Below are positions 29,161 to 38,083 of a stretch of DNA of 41,681 nt, piece after piece. The DNA lies in NCBI GenBank assembly GCA_016756835.1, contig JAESPE010000021.1:1-41681 (forward strand), written 5' to 3'. Below the pieces are notes generated by a model, which was given only the letters and a program-made list of their open reading frames with translations, did no database searches and was not told where the DNA came from. Position numbers and translations under genes: made by a program. Numbering within the stretch: position 1 is the first letter of the stretch; each line of letters starts with the position of its first letter. Origin of the DNA: a gamma proteobacterium endosymbiont of Lamellibrachia anaximandri. Lineage in GTDB: Bacteria > Pseudomonadota > Gammaproteobacteria > Chromatiales > Chromatiaceae.

Positions 29161-29706
29161 TCAGGACGCCTTCTCTTCTTCGCTCTCGCCAGGCTCCGGG
29201 TCATCAGCCCCCACGGCAGAAACGGTTTCCATTTCGCACATGTTCACCAGCAGCTTCTCCACCACATCCCAGGCCGAAACCATCCCCACCAGCTTCTTCT
29301 TTTTCCCTTTGAGAACAATTACCGGCAGGCTGGTGTCCACGCTCTGATCCAGCAGTTCCAGCACCTCAGGAAAGCCAGTGCTAGGCTTGCAGAACATCAG
29401 GCGTTTCTTTTTCTCCAGGAAATCAGAGACCGGGCGCTGACTCACCTCCTTTATCCGTTCCGCCATCTCACTCATCTCATCCGGCATGAAACTCAGATCC
29501 TGCAATCCAAGATTCATCTGTGCCGCTTTGGGCAGCAGTAACCTGGTCAGGCGACGAATCCCGAACAGCCCCACGAACTGATCGTTTTCATCCACCACCG
29601 GCAGGTTACGGATCTGCTGGGCATGCATCACCCGTAACGCGTCACACACCCTATCCGTCGGCTTCAACTTCACCAGCCGAAAGCTCATGATAGATTCAGC
29701 GGTCAT
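29161..29706 (-). CDS. Two-CBS-domain protein
   Basis: 181 residues, two CBS repeats (IMSFRLVKLKPTDRV with NLPVVDENDQFVGLFG, then LPVIVLKGKKKKLVGMVSAW) and an acidic tail. A strong AAGGAG ribosome site precedes the ATG at 29706. Its stop lies two bases before the permease ATG, implying a regulatory role in ion transport, perhaps through ATP/AMP binding. Confidence 0.88.
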   Translation of the reverse strand: MTAESIMSFRLVKLKPTDRVCDALRVMHAQQIRNLPVVDENDQFVGLFGIRRLTRLLLPKAAQMNLGLQDLSFMPDEMSEMAERIKEVSQRPVSDFLEKKKRLMFCKPSTGFPEVLELLDQSVDTSLPVIVLKGKKKKLVGMVSAWDVVEKLLVNMCEMETVSAVGADDPEPGESEEEKAS

Positions 29707-29769
29707 AAGATTCTCCTTAGCGTATCAAATACCGTGCTGATTCAAGCAGCGCACACTTTTTTCTTCTAT

Positions 29770-31032
29770 CTACAACAGCCGTTCTACCCGTACCTTAATG
29801 ACCGAGCGCTCATCCGCCTCCAACACGCTCAGGCGATAACCCTGCTCTTCGATGGCGTCACCTGGAGAGGGGATATGGCGCAGGCGACTGATGATCAATC
29901 CCCCGATAGTATGTGCTTCCTCCACAGGAAAGTGTACATACAGGGTATCATTGACCTCGGAGATGGGCATTCTGCCGCTCATCAGGTGGCTATTTTCATT
30001 CTCATGTTCGATATAGGCCCGCTTCTTTGGATGATACTCATCAAAGTCATATCCCACATCGATCTCACCCACGACCTCTTCAAAAACATCTTCCATGGTG
30101 AGAATCCCCACCGCAGAGCCAAACTCATCAACCACCACCGCCATGTGATCTTCACGGGCCTGCAACTGGGGAAGCGCCCGGTCAATCGTCTGCTTTGGCG
30201 AAAGAAACAGCACCGGTTTCATATAGTCAGCGACAGACTTCTCCATGATGTCCGGGTCCATCAAATCCCATGAATTCAGGGTCAGGACTTTCTTGATATT
30301 GGTAATGTTACCCCGATAGACAGGCAAGCGGTTGAAACCGTATTTCATCACCAGGCGCGTCGTCTCCTTCATGGAACGGGCCTCATTCAAACCGACCACA
30401 TCAGCCAAAGGAATCATCGCCTCACCCACCGTGGTATCGCCAAAACGGATGATCCGTCGAATACGCTTGCGATCAATCGTCGATGGGTTGGCAGCAGAGT
30501 CCGATACATCCAACAGCACTCGCAGTTCCTCGCGGGTGATAAACATATTCTGCGGAATGCTCCCATTCCCCACAATACGGGTGATGAAACGTGCTATCCG
30601 ACTGAAGATAAAGATCACCGGATAGAAAAGATAAGAGAAAAAACGCAGGGCATAGATAAGCCGACCGGAAATCGTATCCGCCTTTTGCTGGAAGATACTC
30701 TTGGGGACAACTTCTCCCAGAATCAGCAGCACAGGGGTAAGCACGATAATTGATATCAGATCACCCACCGAGCCAAACAGATCGATAAAAATCAGCGCGC
30801 CCAGGGTGGATATGGTGACTGTAGCCAGATTGGTTCCCACCAGTGTGGTTCCCAAAATGACGTCTGGCGTGCGAAACAAATTAAGTACCAACGCAGCACC
30901 ACGATTCCCCATCTTTGCCTGATGCCGCAACTTGACTTTATCCGAATTGACCATGGCAATTTCGGAGCCGGAGAAAAACCCCTTCAGCAACAGAAAGGCG
31001 ATAATCAGAAAGAGTTCTACAGCCCAGTCCAT
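29770..31032 (-). CDS. CNNM/CorC-type membrane protein (DUF21-CBS-CorC_HlyC)
   Basis: 420 residues from ATG 31032, preceded by GGGAGA; a GTG at 31035 is the other choice. The N-terminal DUF21 domain has four hydrophobic segments (LIIAFLLLKGFFSGSEIAMV at the front). A CBS pair lies in the middle (TVGEAMIPLADV, MAVVVDEFGSAVGILTMEDV). The C-terminus is a CorC_HlyC domain. Members are linked to Mg2+/Co2+ efflux. Start and stop of the pair overlap (TGATG) with the paralogue upstream. Confidence 0.9.
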   Translation of the reverse strand: MDWAVELFLIIAFLLLKGFFSGSEIAMVNSDKVKLRHQAKMGNRGAALVLNLFRTPDVILGTTLVGTNLATVTISTLGALIFIDLFGSVGDLISIIVLTPVLLILGEVVPKSIFQQKADTISGRLIYALRFFSYLFYPVIFIFSRIARFITRIVGNGSIPQNMFITREELRVLLDVSDSAANPSTIDRKRIRRIIRFGDTTVGEAMIPLADVVGLNEARSMKETTRLVMKYGFNRLPVYRGNITNIKKVLTLNSWDLMDPDIMEKSVADYMKPVLFLSPKQTIDRALPQLQAREDHMAVVVDEFGSAVGILTMEDVFEEVVGEIDVGYDFDEYHPKKRAYIEHENENSHLMSGRMPISEVNDTLYVHFPVEEAHTIGGLIISRLRHIPSPGDAIEEQGYRLSVLEADERSVIKVRVERLL

Positions 31033-32531
31033 CACTTCTCTCCCAACGGCCGTGTGTCGTCAGACACCTTATCGGATGCCATTTCATCAGATGCCTTCCC
31101 ATCAGATATCGTCTCGGGCGAAGCCTTTTGATCGGTACCTTCACCATCCGAATCCGGTTCAAGCTCAGTCTCAGTACCGACTGCAGTATCGTCACCAGCC
31201 GTATCAATCTGCTGCTTATTTGATGAGGATATTTTCTGAACCTGGAGTTCACTGATCCTCAACCCGCTTCGTTGCTTGACGATGAAGCGAAATCCCTCGT
31301 AATTTATCTGCTCACCCGGTTCGGGCAGCCTGTCAAATAAGCGGAAGGCGACACCACCGATAGTGGACATCACCGCATCTTCAATAGCAAAATTGGTGAG
31401 ATTATAAAAATCTGTCAGACGCATATCGCCGGGTACGACATAGCTGTTCTCATCATCCTCCTTGTAATACTCCTGTCCCTCCATCTTTCCGGAGATTTCA
31501 CCGAAAATGAAGGTCAGCACATCCTTCATGGTGACAATACCCAGCACCTCACCATATTCACCCAGAATGATGGCAACACGAGTATTGTGCATCTGGAAAT
31601 AATCGAACATCTCATCCACCTTCTTGGTGGGTGGCACATAATGCGCCGGCTTCAGGATCATATCCAGAGTGATCATAGAGAGATCATCCACGCCTCGGAC
31701 AAGTTTCAATATATCTTCGGAATGGATGAAACCGATTACATTGTCCCAGTGCCCCTGGTAGACGGGTATGCGGGGATGGCGATAACGGCGGAACTGCTCG
31801 ATCAATTCAGGAACAGGTAGGTCCGCATCAAGAAAGCATATGCGGGGGCCAGGCGTCATGATGCGCGAAATATCCGTTTCCGATGCCTCCAATACGTTAT
31901 CGATCAGCACCCTTTCTGTCGCATCGATAATGCCGGTCTGCTCGCCCTCCTCCAAAAGGGTTCTGAGTTCATCGGGCTGCAGGATATTTTCCCTGTCAAC
32001 GGCATCCCCCACCACCAGGGTGGTGATCCAGTCAGCGACCACACGCACCGCCTCACGCAACGGCGTTATGAAAACCATCCAGCGCGGCAGAATCCGTGCG
32101 GTAATACGGGTGGTGAACTTAATGGGATAGCTGACCGCGATGGTCTTGGGGGTCACCTCACCGATCAACAGCAACAGGGGCACCATAATCACTATGTTCA
32201 TCCAGCCCACATCCTGCTCGCTGTAAAGCAGCAGCAGAATCGCCGTCATATTCACGGCCGAGGCGATGTTGACCAGTTCATTGCCACATAGAATAGAGAT
32301 GATCAAACGGCGCGGCTCATCCAGCATCGCGTGAATACTCTCAGAATCACTGTGGCGCGATTGCCGGAGCTTTTGCAAATCTATGCGACTGAGAGAAAAC
32401 AACGCTGTTTCTGATCCTGAAAACACAGCGGATGCGAGCAATAGGATCACCTGAAACAGGATGCGAACAAACAGCTCCCCATTTTCGATATTAAAAGTAA
32501 GCGCATCAAAAAATGCTTTTATCTCATCCAT
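31032..32531 (-). CDS. CNNM/CorC-type membrane protein with long acidic tail
   Basis: 499 residues; a paralogue of the next gene with the same DUF21-CBS-CorC_HlyC order (SAVFSGSETALFSLSR, TDISRIMTPGPRICFL, VAIILGEYGEVLGIVTMKDV). The last 70 residues are extra and acidic, with repeats of SDGKASDE / ASDKVSDD type. Likely function is divalent-cation (Mg2+/Co2+) efflux at the inner membrane. The tail has no counterpart in the neighbour and may be unstructured. Confidence 0.9.
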   Translation of the reverse strand: MDEIKAFFDALTFNIENGELFVRILFQVILLLASAVFSGSETALFSLSRIDLQKLRQSRHSDSESIHAMLDEPRRLIISILCGNELVNIASAVNMTAILLLLYSEQDVGWMNIVIMVPLLLLIGEVTPKTIAVSYPIKFTTRITARILPRWMVFITPLREAVRVVADWITTLVVGDAVDRENILQPDELRTLLEEGEQTGIIDATERVLIDNVLEASETDISRIMTPGPRICFLDADLPVPELIEQFRRYRHPRIPVYQGHWDNVIGFIHSEDILKLVRGVDDLSMITLDMILKPAHYVPPTKKVDEMFDYFQMHNTRVAIILGEYGEVLGIVTMKDVLTFIFGEISGKMEGQEYYKEDDENSYVVPGDMRLTDFYNLTNFAIEDAVMSTIGGVAFRLFDRLPEPGEQINYEGFRFIVKQRSGLRISELQVQKISSSNKQQIDTAGDDTAVGTETELEPDSDGEGTDQKASPETISDGKASDEMASDKVSDDTRPLGEK

Positions 32532-32673
32532 TTTTTGTTTTCATTGTTGCTTTGCCAATCGGAGCAATCTAACCCAATTCTTGTCTTGCCGCGTTGATCT
32601 GAGGACAACAAATGCCATTTAGTATAAAAAATCCTGGCCAAGTCGGTCCCTGCGGTACCAGGTAGTAAACTTG

Positions 32674-33867
32674 TCAGGTCATTGACAACAGCGCTGCCAC
32701 CAGCAGTTCTGCATCGTAATAGGGTGCGCTACGCTTGCTGACCAGCGGCACCTGCACAACCTGCACCCCCAGCTCCTTCATCAAACCATTGGACAAAGAA
32801 GATGGGTAAGCCCCTTTGCGGTCGTCCATCAGCACGTAATTCAGCGATCGGTTATCGTCAGAAGCATCAGGCACATCGGCGCGCAACTGTGCCAGCAGAG
32901 CCTGCACCATACGATCAGAGGTCATGCCGATCTGTTCAGGATCCTGCCCCAAGTTGGGAATATACACCTTGGGACAGTCAGTTTCGACAATGGCTCTCCC
33001 CACACCACGGGGCAGCAGGTTGGCCAACAGGCTGGTGTAGAAACTCCCGGGCGGGTAGCAGATCAGCTCTGACCGCTGGATCAGCTTGCGATTCTTCTTG
33101 CGCAGGATAGCCTCGGCAGGCACTGCCTTATCCAGCCGACTGGACAGAAACAACTTTTTTATGGGTGAGGCCAGCGGCGTCACTTCCTTTCCGGTCAATC
33201 GGTGCTGACCGATAACTTGGCTGCCATCCTCCAGTTTTGCGCCCAGATGAAGATGATCGTTGACCACCGCGCGCACCGTACCGCGCACCTCCACCAACTT
33301 GGAAAAGAGAAAAATAATCGGGTCCAGATGTTGATGGTTATTCAGATAGCCGCCGGCCAGGATCAGATTGCCGATACTGGCGCCACGCAGGTCAAAACGC
33401 TTGGGCATGGCCTCACGAAAATAACCGAGCTGGTGGCGGATCAGGCGACGCATGGGATTGGAGATAGGTTCCACCATCCGATCCCGGCCCAGGATCATAT
33501 TGTCCAACTGACGCAACAGATCGCGATTCTTCACCTCCTTCGCAAAACGATGGGCGAACAGGCTATATACCTCAGGATTACCGGTCACGCTGTCATCGGC
33601 CAGGGCGATCAAGCGACTTCGCAGATCACCGATGGATGGCATATCAAAGGCTTTGCGCAGTGTTGCCGAACTACCGCCGGAATCAAACGGAGTGACCAAG
33701 TGGGTTGAATTATGAGTATATTGCTTCAATACTTGGCAGACCCCGGTCAGGGCCGAGCCACCGCTGAAAAACAGTAAACGGGGACCAAGTTCCGGTGCTC
33801 GGCTATAGCGGTTTATGCGCACCAGATCGGGAATCTTCGCCGAGCGCGTAACTTTAACAGTCGCCAT
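32674..33867 (-). CDS. CofD/YvcK-like protein of the GAK type
   Basis: 397 residues. FFSGGSALTGV (34-43), VTPFDSGGSS (58-67) and the following SIGDLRSRLIALADD (78-92) and ASIGNLILAGGYL mark the CofD/YvcK fold. CofD transfers a phospholactyl-type group to a deazaflavin; YvcK relatives bind UDP-sugars. The length, the N-terminal RINRYSRAPELGP and the gene neighbours fit what I recall as the GAK-system CofD-like family, whose reaction is unknown. It is divergent from the eight-gene plus-strand cluster, with only 91 bases between. Confidence 0.85.
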   Translation of the reverse strand: MATVKVTRSAKIPDLVRINRYSRAPELGPRLLFFSGGSALTGVCQVLKQYTHNSTHLVTPFDSGGSSATLRKAFDMPSIGDLRSRLIALADDSVTGNPEVYSLFAHRFAKEVKNRDLLRQLDNMILGRDRMVEPISNPMRRLIRHQLGYFREAMPKRFDLRGASIGNLILAGGYLNNHQHLDPIIFLFSKLVEVRGTVRAVVNDHLHLGAKLEDGSQVIGQHRLTGKEVTPLASPIKKLFLSSRLDKAVPAEAILRKKNRKLIQRSELICYPPGSFYTSLLANLLPRGVGRAIVETDCPKVYIPNLGQDPEQIGMTSDRMVQALLAQLRADVPDASDDNRSLNYVLMDDRKGAYPSSLSNGLMKELGVQVVQVPLVSKRSAPYYDAELLVAALLSMT

Positions 33868-33958
33868 ATCAAATCATACTTCCGATTGTGATTCTTTCTT
33901 CTTGAAACTAGGCTAATATGAAGAGAATTACAAACTGGAAATATTCGCAGTAAACACC
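33868..33958. promoter_or_regulatory. Divergent promoter region of the GAK-like locus
   Basis: The only gap between the CofD-like gene and the eight-gene operon, AT-rich relative to the flanks. TAATAT at about 33915-33920 is a possible -10 for the plus strand; no good -35 is visible at the right spacing. No operator-like palindrome was seen. Ribosome sites on both sides are weak. Confidence 0.4.
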
Positions 33959-34429
33959 ATGGGAAATCTGATCCCCGGCATTCGCAACGCGGCCCGCGCG
34001 CTGATCGTGCGCGATGGACATCTGTTGTTGCTGCGCAAAGAAGATGATGAACTCGGAGAGCGCTATGCTCTGCCTGGCGGAGCCCAGGAAGCCGGAGAGA
34101 CCTTACCGGTAGCCCTTAACCGGGAATGCCTTGAGGAGATCAACACCGAGGTTGTGATACGTGACCTGCTGCATGTGGCCGACTGGTTCAAACCACGCGA
34201 CACCATTCCACCCACCACCCGCCAGCGGGTGGAATTTCTGTTCGACTGCACCGTACCCGAAAACTACCAACCACGAAACGGCCACCGGCCCGACAAGCAT
34301 CAAGTGGACGTTGTGTGGAAGAAACTGGGTGAACTACAAGATATCCAACTCCTGCCAAAGGCACTGACCAGCTACCTGATGGATTACCCAAAGAGCGAAA
34401 AAACCATCTACCTGGGAACGCTGGACTGA
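33959..34429 (+). CDS. Nudix hydrolase, first gene of the GAK-like operon
   Basis: 156 residues. The Nudix box is complete at 41-63: GAQEAGE, then RECLEEI with R55-E56 and E59-E60 for metal. No zinc ribbon. A long insert (WFKPRDTIPPTTRQRVEFLF) follows the box. It should hydrolyse a diphosphate linkage; the substrate is unknown. Eleven bases separate it from the next gene. Confidence 0.88.
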   Translation: MGNLIPGIRNAARALIVRDGHLLLLRKEDDELGERYALPGGAQEAGETLPVALNRECLEEINTEVVIRDLLHVADWFKPRDTIPPTTRQRVEFLFDCTVPENYQPRNGHRPDKHQVDVVWKKLGELQDIQLLPKALTSYLMDYPKSEKTIYLGTLD

Positions 34430-34440
34430 GAACTCACTGC

Positions 34441-36081
34441 ATGCACCTTTCCAAAAACATCCGAGACAACCTGCATTTTCTGATCGCAGAAGTCGGCTCT
34501 CAGGTTGGTAACCTACATGCCTACATAGATACCTCTTCGCCTCCCCAGGCACAGCGCATTGTCGATCGCAGCGGCTATGCCTATAACCTCAAGATGCGTA
34601 TCCACAACAGCTGTTTGGGACAGATCGTACGCCACAAAGGCAACGATACCCGAACCCAAACCCTGCGTGCCGCTGAGTCCATTGCCACCGATCTGGAACG
34701 TATCGCCGAATTGTGCCGGAACTGCATTCATCAGATGGCCTATCTGAAGAAGAAAAGCTGCCTGCGACCAGCCGATTATGCACGACTGCTCGACCAGGTC
34801 AGCGTCGGTCTGCAGATGGTGCAACCCGCCATCCAGGACAAAGATACCGGCTTGGCCCTGAAACTCGGGCAGATCGAGCATCACCTGGACCGGGACTACC
34901 GCAAACTGCTGAAACACCACACAAAACTGCTGAAAAAAAAGCAACACACCGAAGATTTGATTGCCGCCCTGTTTGTGGCCCACAGCATTGAGCAGATGGG
35001 TGACGCTCTGCTCAATATCAGTGAGGCCATCATCTCCGCCAATCTGGGCCAGCCTATCAACATCGACCGCTACTACCATCTGATGGAATCCATCGGCCGC
35101 CTGGAGGCCGAAAAAAACCTCGACAGTCTGACCATCAAACCAGTAGCCGAAACCCGCTCCGGAAGCGCTATTTCGGGCATCAGCAATCCAAAGAGAAAGA
35201 ACGATGGTTATGTGGCCATTTTCAAGGATGGTAAAAAGCGCAAACTGAAAGAAGAACGGGAAGGGGTAGAGAGCTGGCACGAGATCTACCCCGGACTGGC
35301 GCCCAAGATCCTCTCCTACCACAAGCGCGGCCAATCCGCCTCGCTGCTGATTGAGCATCTGGCCGGCATGACCTTTGAACATGTCCTGCTGCGTGAATCC
35401 CAGCCACTGCTCAACAAAACCATGGGGCATCTGTGCGCCACCCTGGAATCGGTATGGCGTGAAACCCGCAGCAAGAAAAAAATCAGCGCCAACTACATGG
35501 ACCAACTGGCCAAGCGCCTGCCGGATGTCTACGAGATCCACCCCGAGTTCCGCCAGAGTGACAGCCAGGTGTGCGGCCTGAAAATACCCAGCTTCGAATC
35601 CCTGCTCAAGCGCTCCCGCGCCTATGAGACCAGGCTCAAGGCACCGTTCTCGGTGTATATCCACGGCGATTTCAACGTCGACAATATCATTTACGACCCA
35701 CTGGCCAAGCGTATCAACTTCATCGACCTGCACCGCTCCCGCTACATGGACTATGTGCAGGACGTGTCGGTATTCATGGTCTCCAATTACCGCCTGCAGG
35801 TACTGGATGCACCCTTGCGCCGTCGCATCATGCAAACGGTGCAGAGCTTTTACCGCTTCGCACGCAAGTATGCAAAAAAAGCCGGCGACGAGACCTTCGA
35901 GCTGCGCCTGGCCCTGGGACTGGCCCGTTCCTTCGCCACCTCTACCCGTTTCATCCTCGACAAGTCCCTGGCCCGAGCCATGATGCTGCGTGCCCGCTAC
36001 CTGTTGGAGCGCGTATTGGAGACAGATCCGAAGCAGGCCGCTAATTTCCAACTTCCTATAAAGGAGCTGTTCATTGCTTAA
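34441..36081 (+). CDS. PhoU-like domain fused to an aminoglycoside-phosphotransferase-type kinase
   Basis: 546 residues. Residues 1-215 form a helical PhoU-like half, with ATDLERIAELCRNCIHQM and AHSIEQMGDALLNISEAI matching the E/D-x3-D helix repeats. A linker follows, then an APH-type kinase (about 250-530). Its catalytic loop is HGDFNVDN (H408, D410, N415) and the Mg-binding Asp is in FIDLHRS (D429). The lysine of the N-lobe is not obvious. It should phosphorylate a small molecule or a sugar-like acceptor. The stop overlaps the ATP-grasp start by eight bases. I do not know a described enzyme with this architecture. Confidence 0.85.
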   Translation: MHLSKNIRDNLHFLIAEVGSQVGNLHAYIDTSSPPQAQRIVDRSGYAYNLKMRIHNSCLGQIVRHKGNDTRTQTLRAAESIATDLERIAELCRNCIHQMAYLKKKSCLRPADYARLLDQVSVGLQMVQPAIQDKDTGLALKLGQIEHHLDRDYRKLLKHHTKLLKKKQHTEDLIAALFVAHSIEQMGDALLNISEAIISANLGQPINIDRYYHLMESIGRLEAEKNLDSLTIKPVAETRSGSAISGISNPKRKNDGYVAIFKDGKKRKLKEEREGVESWHEIYPGLAPKILSYHKRGQSASLLIEHLAGMTFEHVLLRESQPLLNKTMGHLCATLESVWRETRSKKKISANYMDQLAKRLPDVYEIHPEFRQSDSQVCGLKIPSFESLLKRSRAYETRLKAPFSVYIHGDFNVDNIIYDPLAKRINFIDLHRSRYMDYVQDVSVFMVSNYRLQVLDAPLRRRIMQTVQSFYRFARKYAKKAGDETFELRLALGLARSFATSTRFILDKSLARAMMLRARYLLERVLETDPKQAANFQLPIKELFIA

Positions 36082-36961
36082 AATTGGCATCATCGGCATC
36101 CCCGGCAAGTGGTCCACAGAGACCCTGGCCGATGCCGTAGAATCCCGCACCGGCTACCGCCGGATCATCGACATGGGCGAGGTGGAACTGGACCTCGCCG
36201 GCAAACGGCTGCTGCACGGCGACACGGATCTGTGCAGCCTCGACGGCCTGATCATTAAAAAGATCAGCGCCAGCTACAGTCCCAACACCCTGGATCGCCT
36301 GGAACTGTTACGGGTGGCGGAACACGCCGGGGTACGTATCTTCAGCCGGCCCCTGAACATCCTGCGCCTGGTCGACCGCCTGAGCTGCACGGTCACCCTG
36401 CGCAACGCGGATATCCCCATGCCCGAGACCCGAGTCACCGAGAACGTGGCGGCAGCCATGACCACGGTGCGCGAATTCGGCAGCGCGGTGTTCAAACCCC
36501 TCTACTCCACCAAGGCGCGCGGCATGTGCGTGATCGACGCAGCGCTGTCCGACAGCGACATGCAGGCCCAGATCCTAGCCTTCCAGGCAGAGAACCCCAT
36601 GATGTACATCCAGAAAAAAGTGGCCCTGCCGGGCAGGGATCTGGGTATGGTATTTCTGGCTGGCAAATACCTGGGCACCTATGCACGGGTCTCCCAAAGC
36701 GACACCTGGAACACCACCATCCACAGCGGCGGGCGCTACGAGAATCACCTTCCACCTGACGACATTATCGAACTGGCACGCCGCGCACAGGCACCGTTCG
36801 AGATGGATTTCACCACCGTCGATGTGGCTGAAACCGATGCTGGCCCCATCGTCTTCGAGGTCTCTGCCTTTGGCGGCTTCCGCGGCGCCAAGGAAGGAAT
36901 CGGCATTGATGCCGCCGGGCTCTACAGCGAACACGTCATACGGGAAATCTCTACACAATGA
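36074..36961 (+). CDS. RimK-like ATP-grasp ligase (GAK type)
   Basis: 295 residues. The start is TTG 36074 with AAAGGAG eight bases upstream. The ATP-grasp central part shows VFKPLYSTKARGM (K141 as ATP contact), IQKKVALPGRDLG and, at the end, VDVAETDAGPIVFEVSAFGGF with D250 and E262 in metal-binding positions; the usual Asn of E-V-N is S264. Such enzymes join a carboxylate to an amine via an acyl-phosphate. It matches what I recall as the GAK-system ATP-grasp family. Overlaps the next gene by four bases (ATGA). Confidence 0.88.
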   Translation: MLKIGIIGIPGKWSTETLADAVESRTGYRRIIDMGEVELDLAGKRLLHGDTDLCSLDGLIIKKISASYSPNTLDRLELLRVAEHAGVRIFSRPLNILRLVDRLSCTVTLRNADIPMPETRVTENVAAAMTTVREFGSAVFKPLYSTKARGMCVIDAALSDSDMQAQILAFQAENPMMYIQKKVALPGRDLGMVFLAGKYLGTYARVSQSDTWNTTIHSGGRYENHLPPDDIIELARRAQAPFEMDFTTVDVAETDAGPIVFEVSAFGGFRGAKEGIGIDAAGLYSEHVIREISTQ

Positions 36962-38058
36962 ACAACACTCTGACCATGGAAACCGCCGCCTCTGCCCTGC
37001 AGGATGGCGCCAGTCTCGTCGATGAAGCACTCTATCTCGCCCTTGGAGAGTGTTCGTTGCGGCTGCGTTCCAACTCCGCCGAGCTGCTGGCAAAGCTCAC
37101 GGTCTATTTCTCCCATGTGGCAACCGGGCCATCTGATAAGGTGGATCTTGAGGTTATCGCCATCGAACGGGATATCTCGGACCTGGGCGTAGCGTTCACC
37201 GACTGGAAGCGGGAACCGGGCAAGACAGGCCGCAAAGACGCCTATCTGGATCTGCCTGACGCCCGCTTGGTGTTGAAGGTACGCACCGGTATGGTGTTCC
37301 TGCAGAGCAGCGGCCCGTGTATCGCAGCCGGCCCCTGCCTGCAATACGACAACCAGGTGATCAATTTCATCAATGCCCAGTACATGAACTGGTTGCAGCA
37401 TAGAGACTGGCTGATCTGTCACGCCTCGGGGCTGGTATACAAGGGCGGCTGCCTGGGCATCGCAGGCTTCTCCGGCGGCGGCAAGTCCACTCTGATGCTG
37501 CACCTGATGGATCACGACGAGGTCTCCTACCTGACCAATGACCGCTTGTTCATCCGCAGTCAGAATGGCGGCACAGGTGCAGTGGGGATCCCCAAGCTGC
37601 CAAGGGTCAACCCCGGCACTATCGTGCACAATCCACGCCTGCACAGCCTGATATCCAGCGAGCAGCGTGAGTCCTTCCTGGCGCTGCCCCAAGACGAACT
37701 CTGGCACCTGGAAGACAAATATGACGTGCTAGTGGAACAGGTCTACGGACACGACCGCATCACCCCCGAGGCACCCTTATCCGCTTTTCTGATACTCAAC
37801 TGGCGGCGCGATTCCAACGAGGCAACCACGGTGGAACGCGTGGACCTGGACCAGCGCCGGGATCTGCTGACCGGCACTATCATGAAATCCCCTGGGCCCT
37901 TTTACCAGTACCCCGACGGCAGCTTCTTCAGCGATACTACCGAACTGGATCAGGCACCCTACCCCAAGGTGCTGAAAGACGTGCCCGTTTATGAGGCGCG
38001 AGGCGGCATCAACTTCGAGACCCTTACTGATATCTGTCTGCAACAGTTGATGGGCTGA
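36958..38058 (+). CDS. HPr kinase-related kinase (HprK-related kinase B type)
   Basis: 366 residues. A P-loop GFSGGGKST (170-178, K176) follows a YKGGCLGIA strand, as in the HprK C-terminal domain. TNDRLFI and GIPKLPRVNPGTI come later. The N-terminal 150 residues have no HprK counterpart. No HPr gene is in the window, so the target is unlikely to be HPr. The overlap with the ATP-grasp gene and the amphi-Trp protein downstream fit the GAK set. Confidence 0.87.
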   Translation: MNNTLTMETAASALQDGASLVDEALYLALGECSLRLRSNSAELLAKLTVYFSHVATGPSDKVDLEVIAIERDISDLGVAFTDWKREPGKTGRKDAYLDLPDARLVLKVRTGMVFLQSSGPCIAAGPCLQYDNQVINFINAQYMNWLQHRDWLICHASGLVYKGGCLGIAGFSGGGKSTLMLHLMDHDEVSYLTNDRLFIRSQNGGTGAVGIPKLPRVNPGTIVHNPRLHSLISSEQRESFLALPQDELWHLEDKYDVLVEQVYGHDRITPEAPLSAFLILNWRRDSNEATTVERVDLDQRRDLLTGTIMKSPGPFYQYPDGSFFSDTTELDQAPYPKVLKDVPVYEARGGINFETLTDICLQQLMG

Positions 38059-38083
38059 AAACGCATACGAGACATAACTGACC

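Noticed and set aside
34513-36150. 545-codon open frame on the minus strand opposite the PhoU-APH gene
   Set aside because: It mirrors the codon pattern of the real gene on the other strand, has no recognisable domain, and the plus-strand protein shows clear PhoU-like and kinase motifs.
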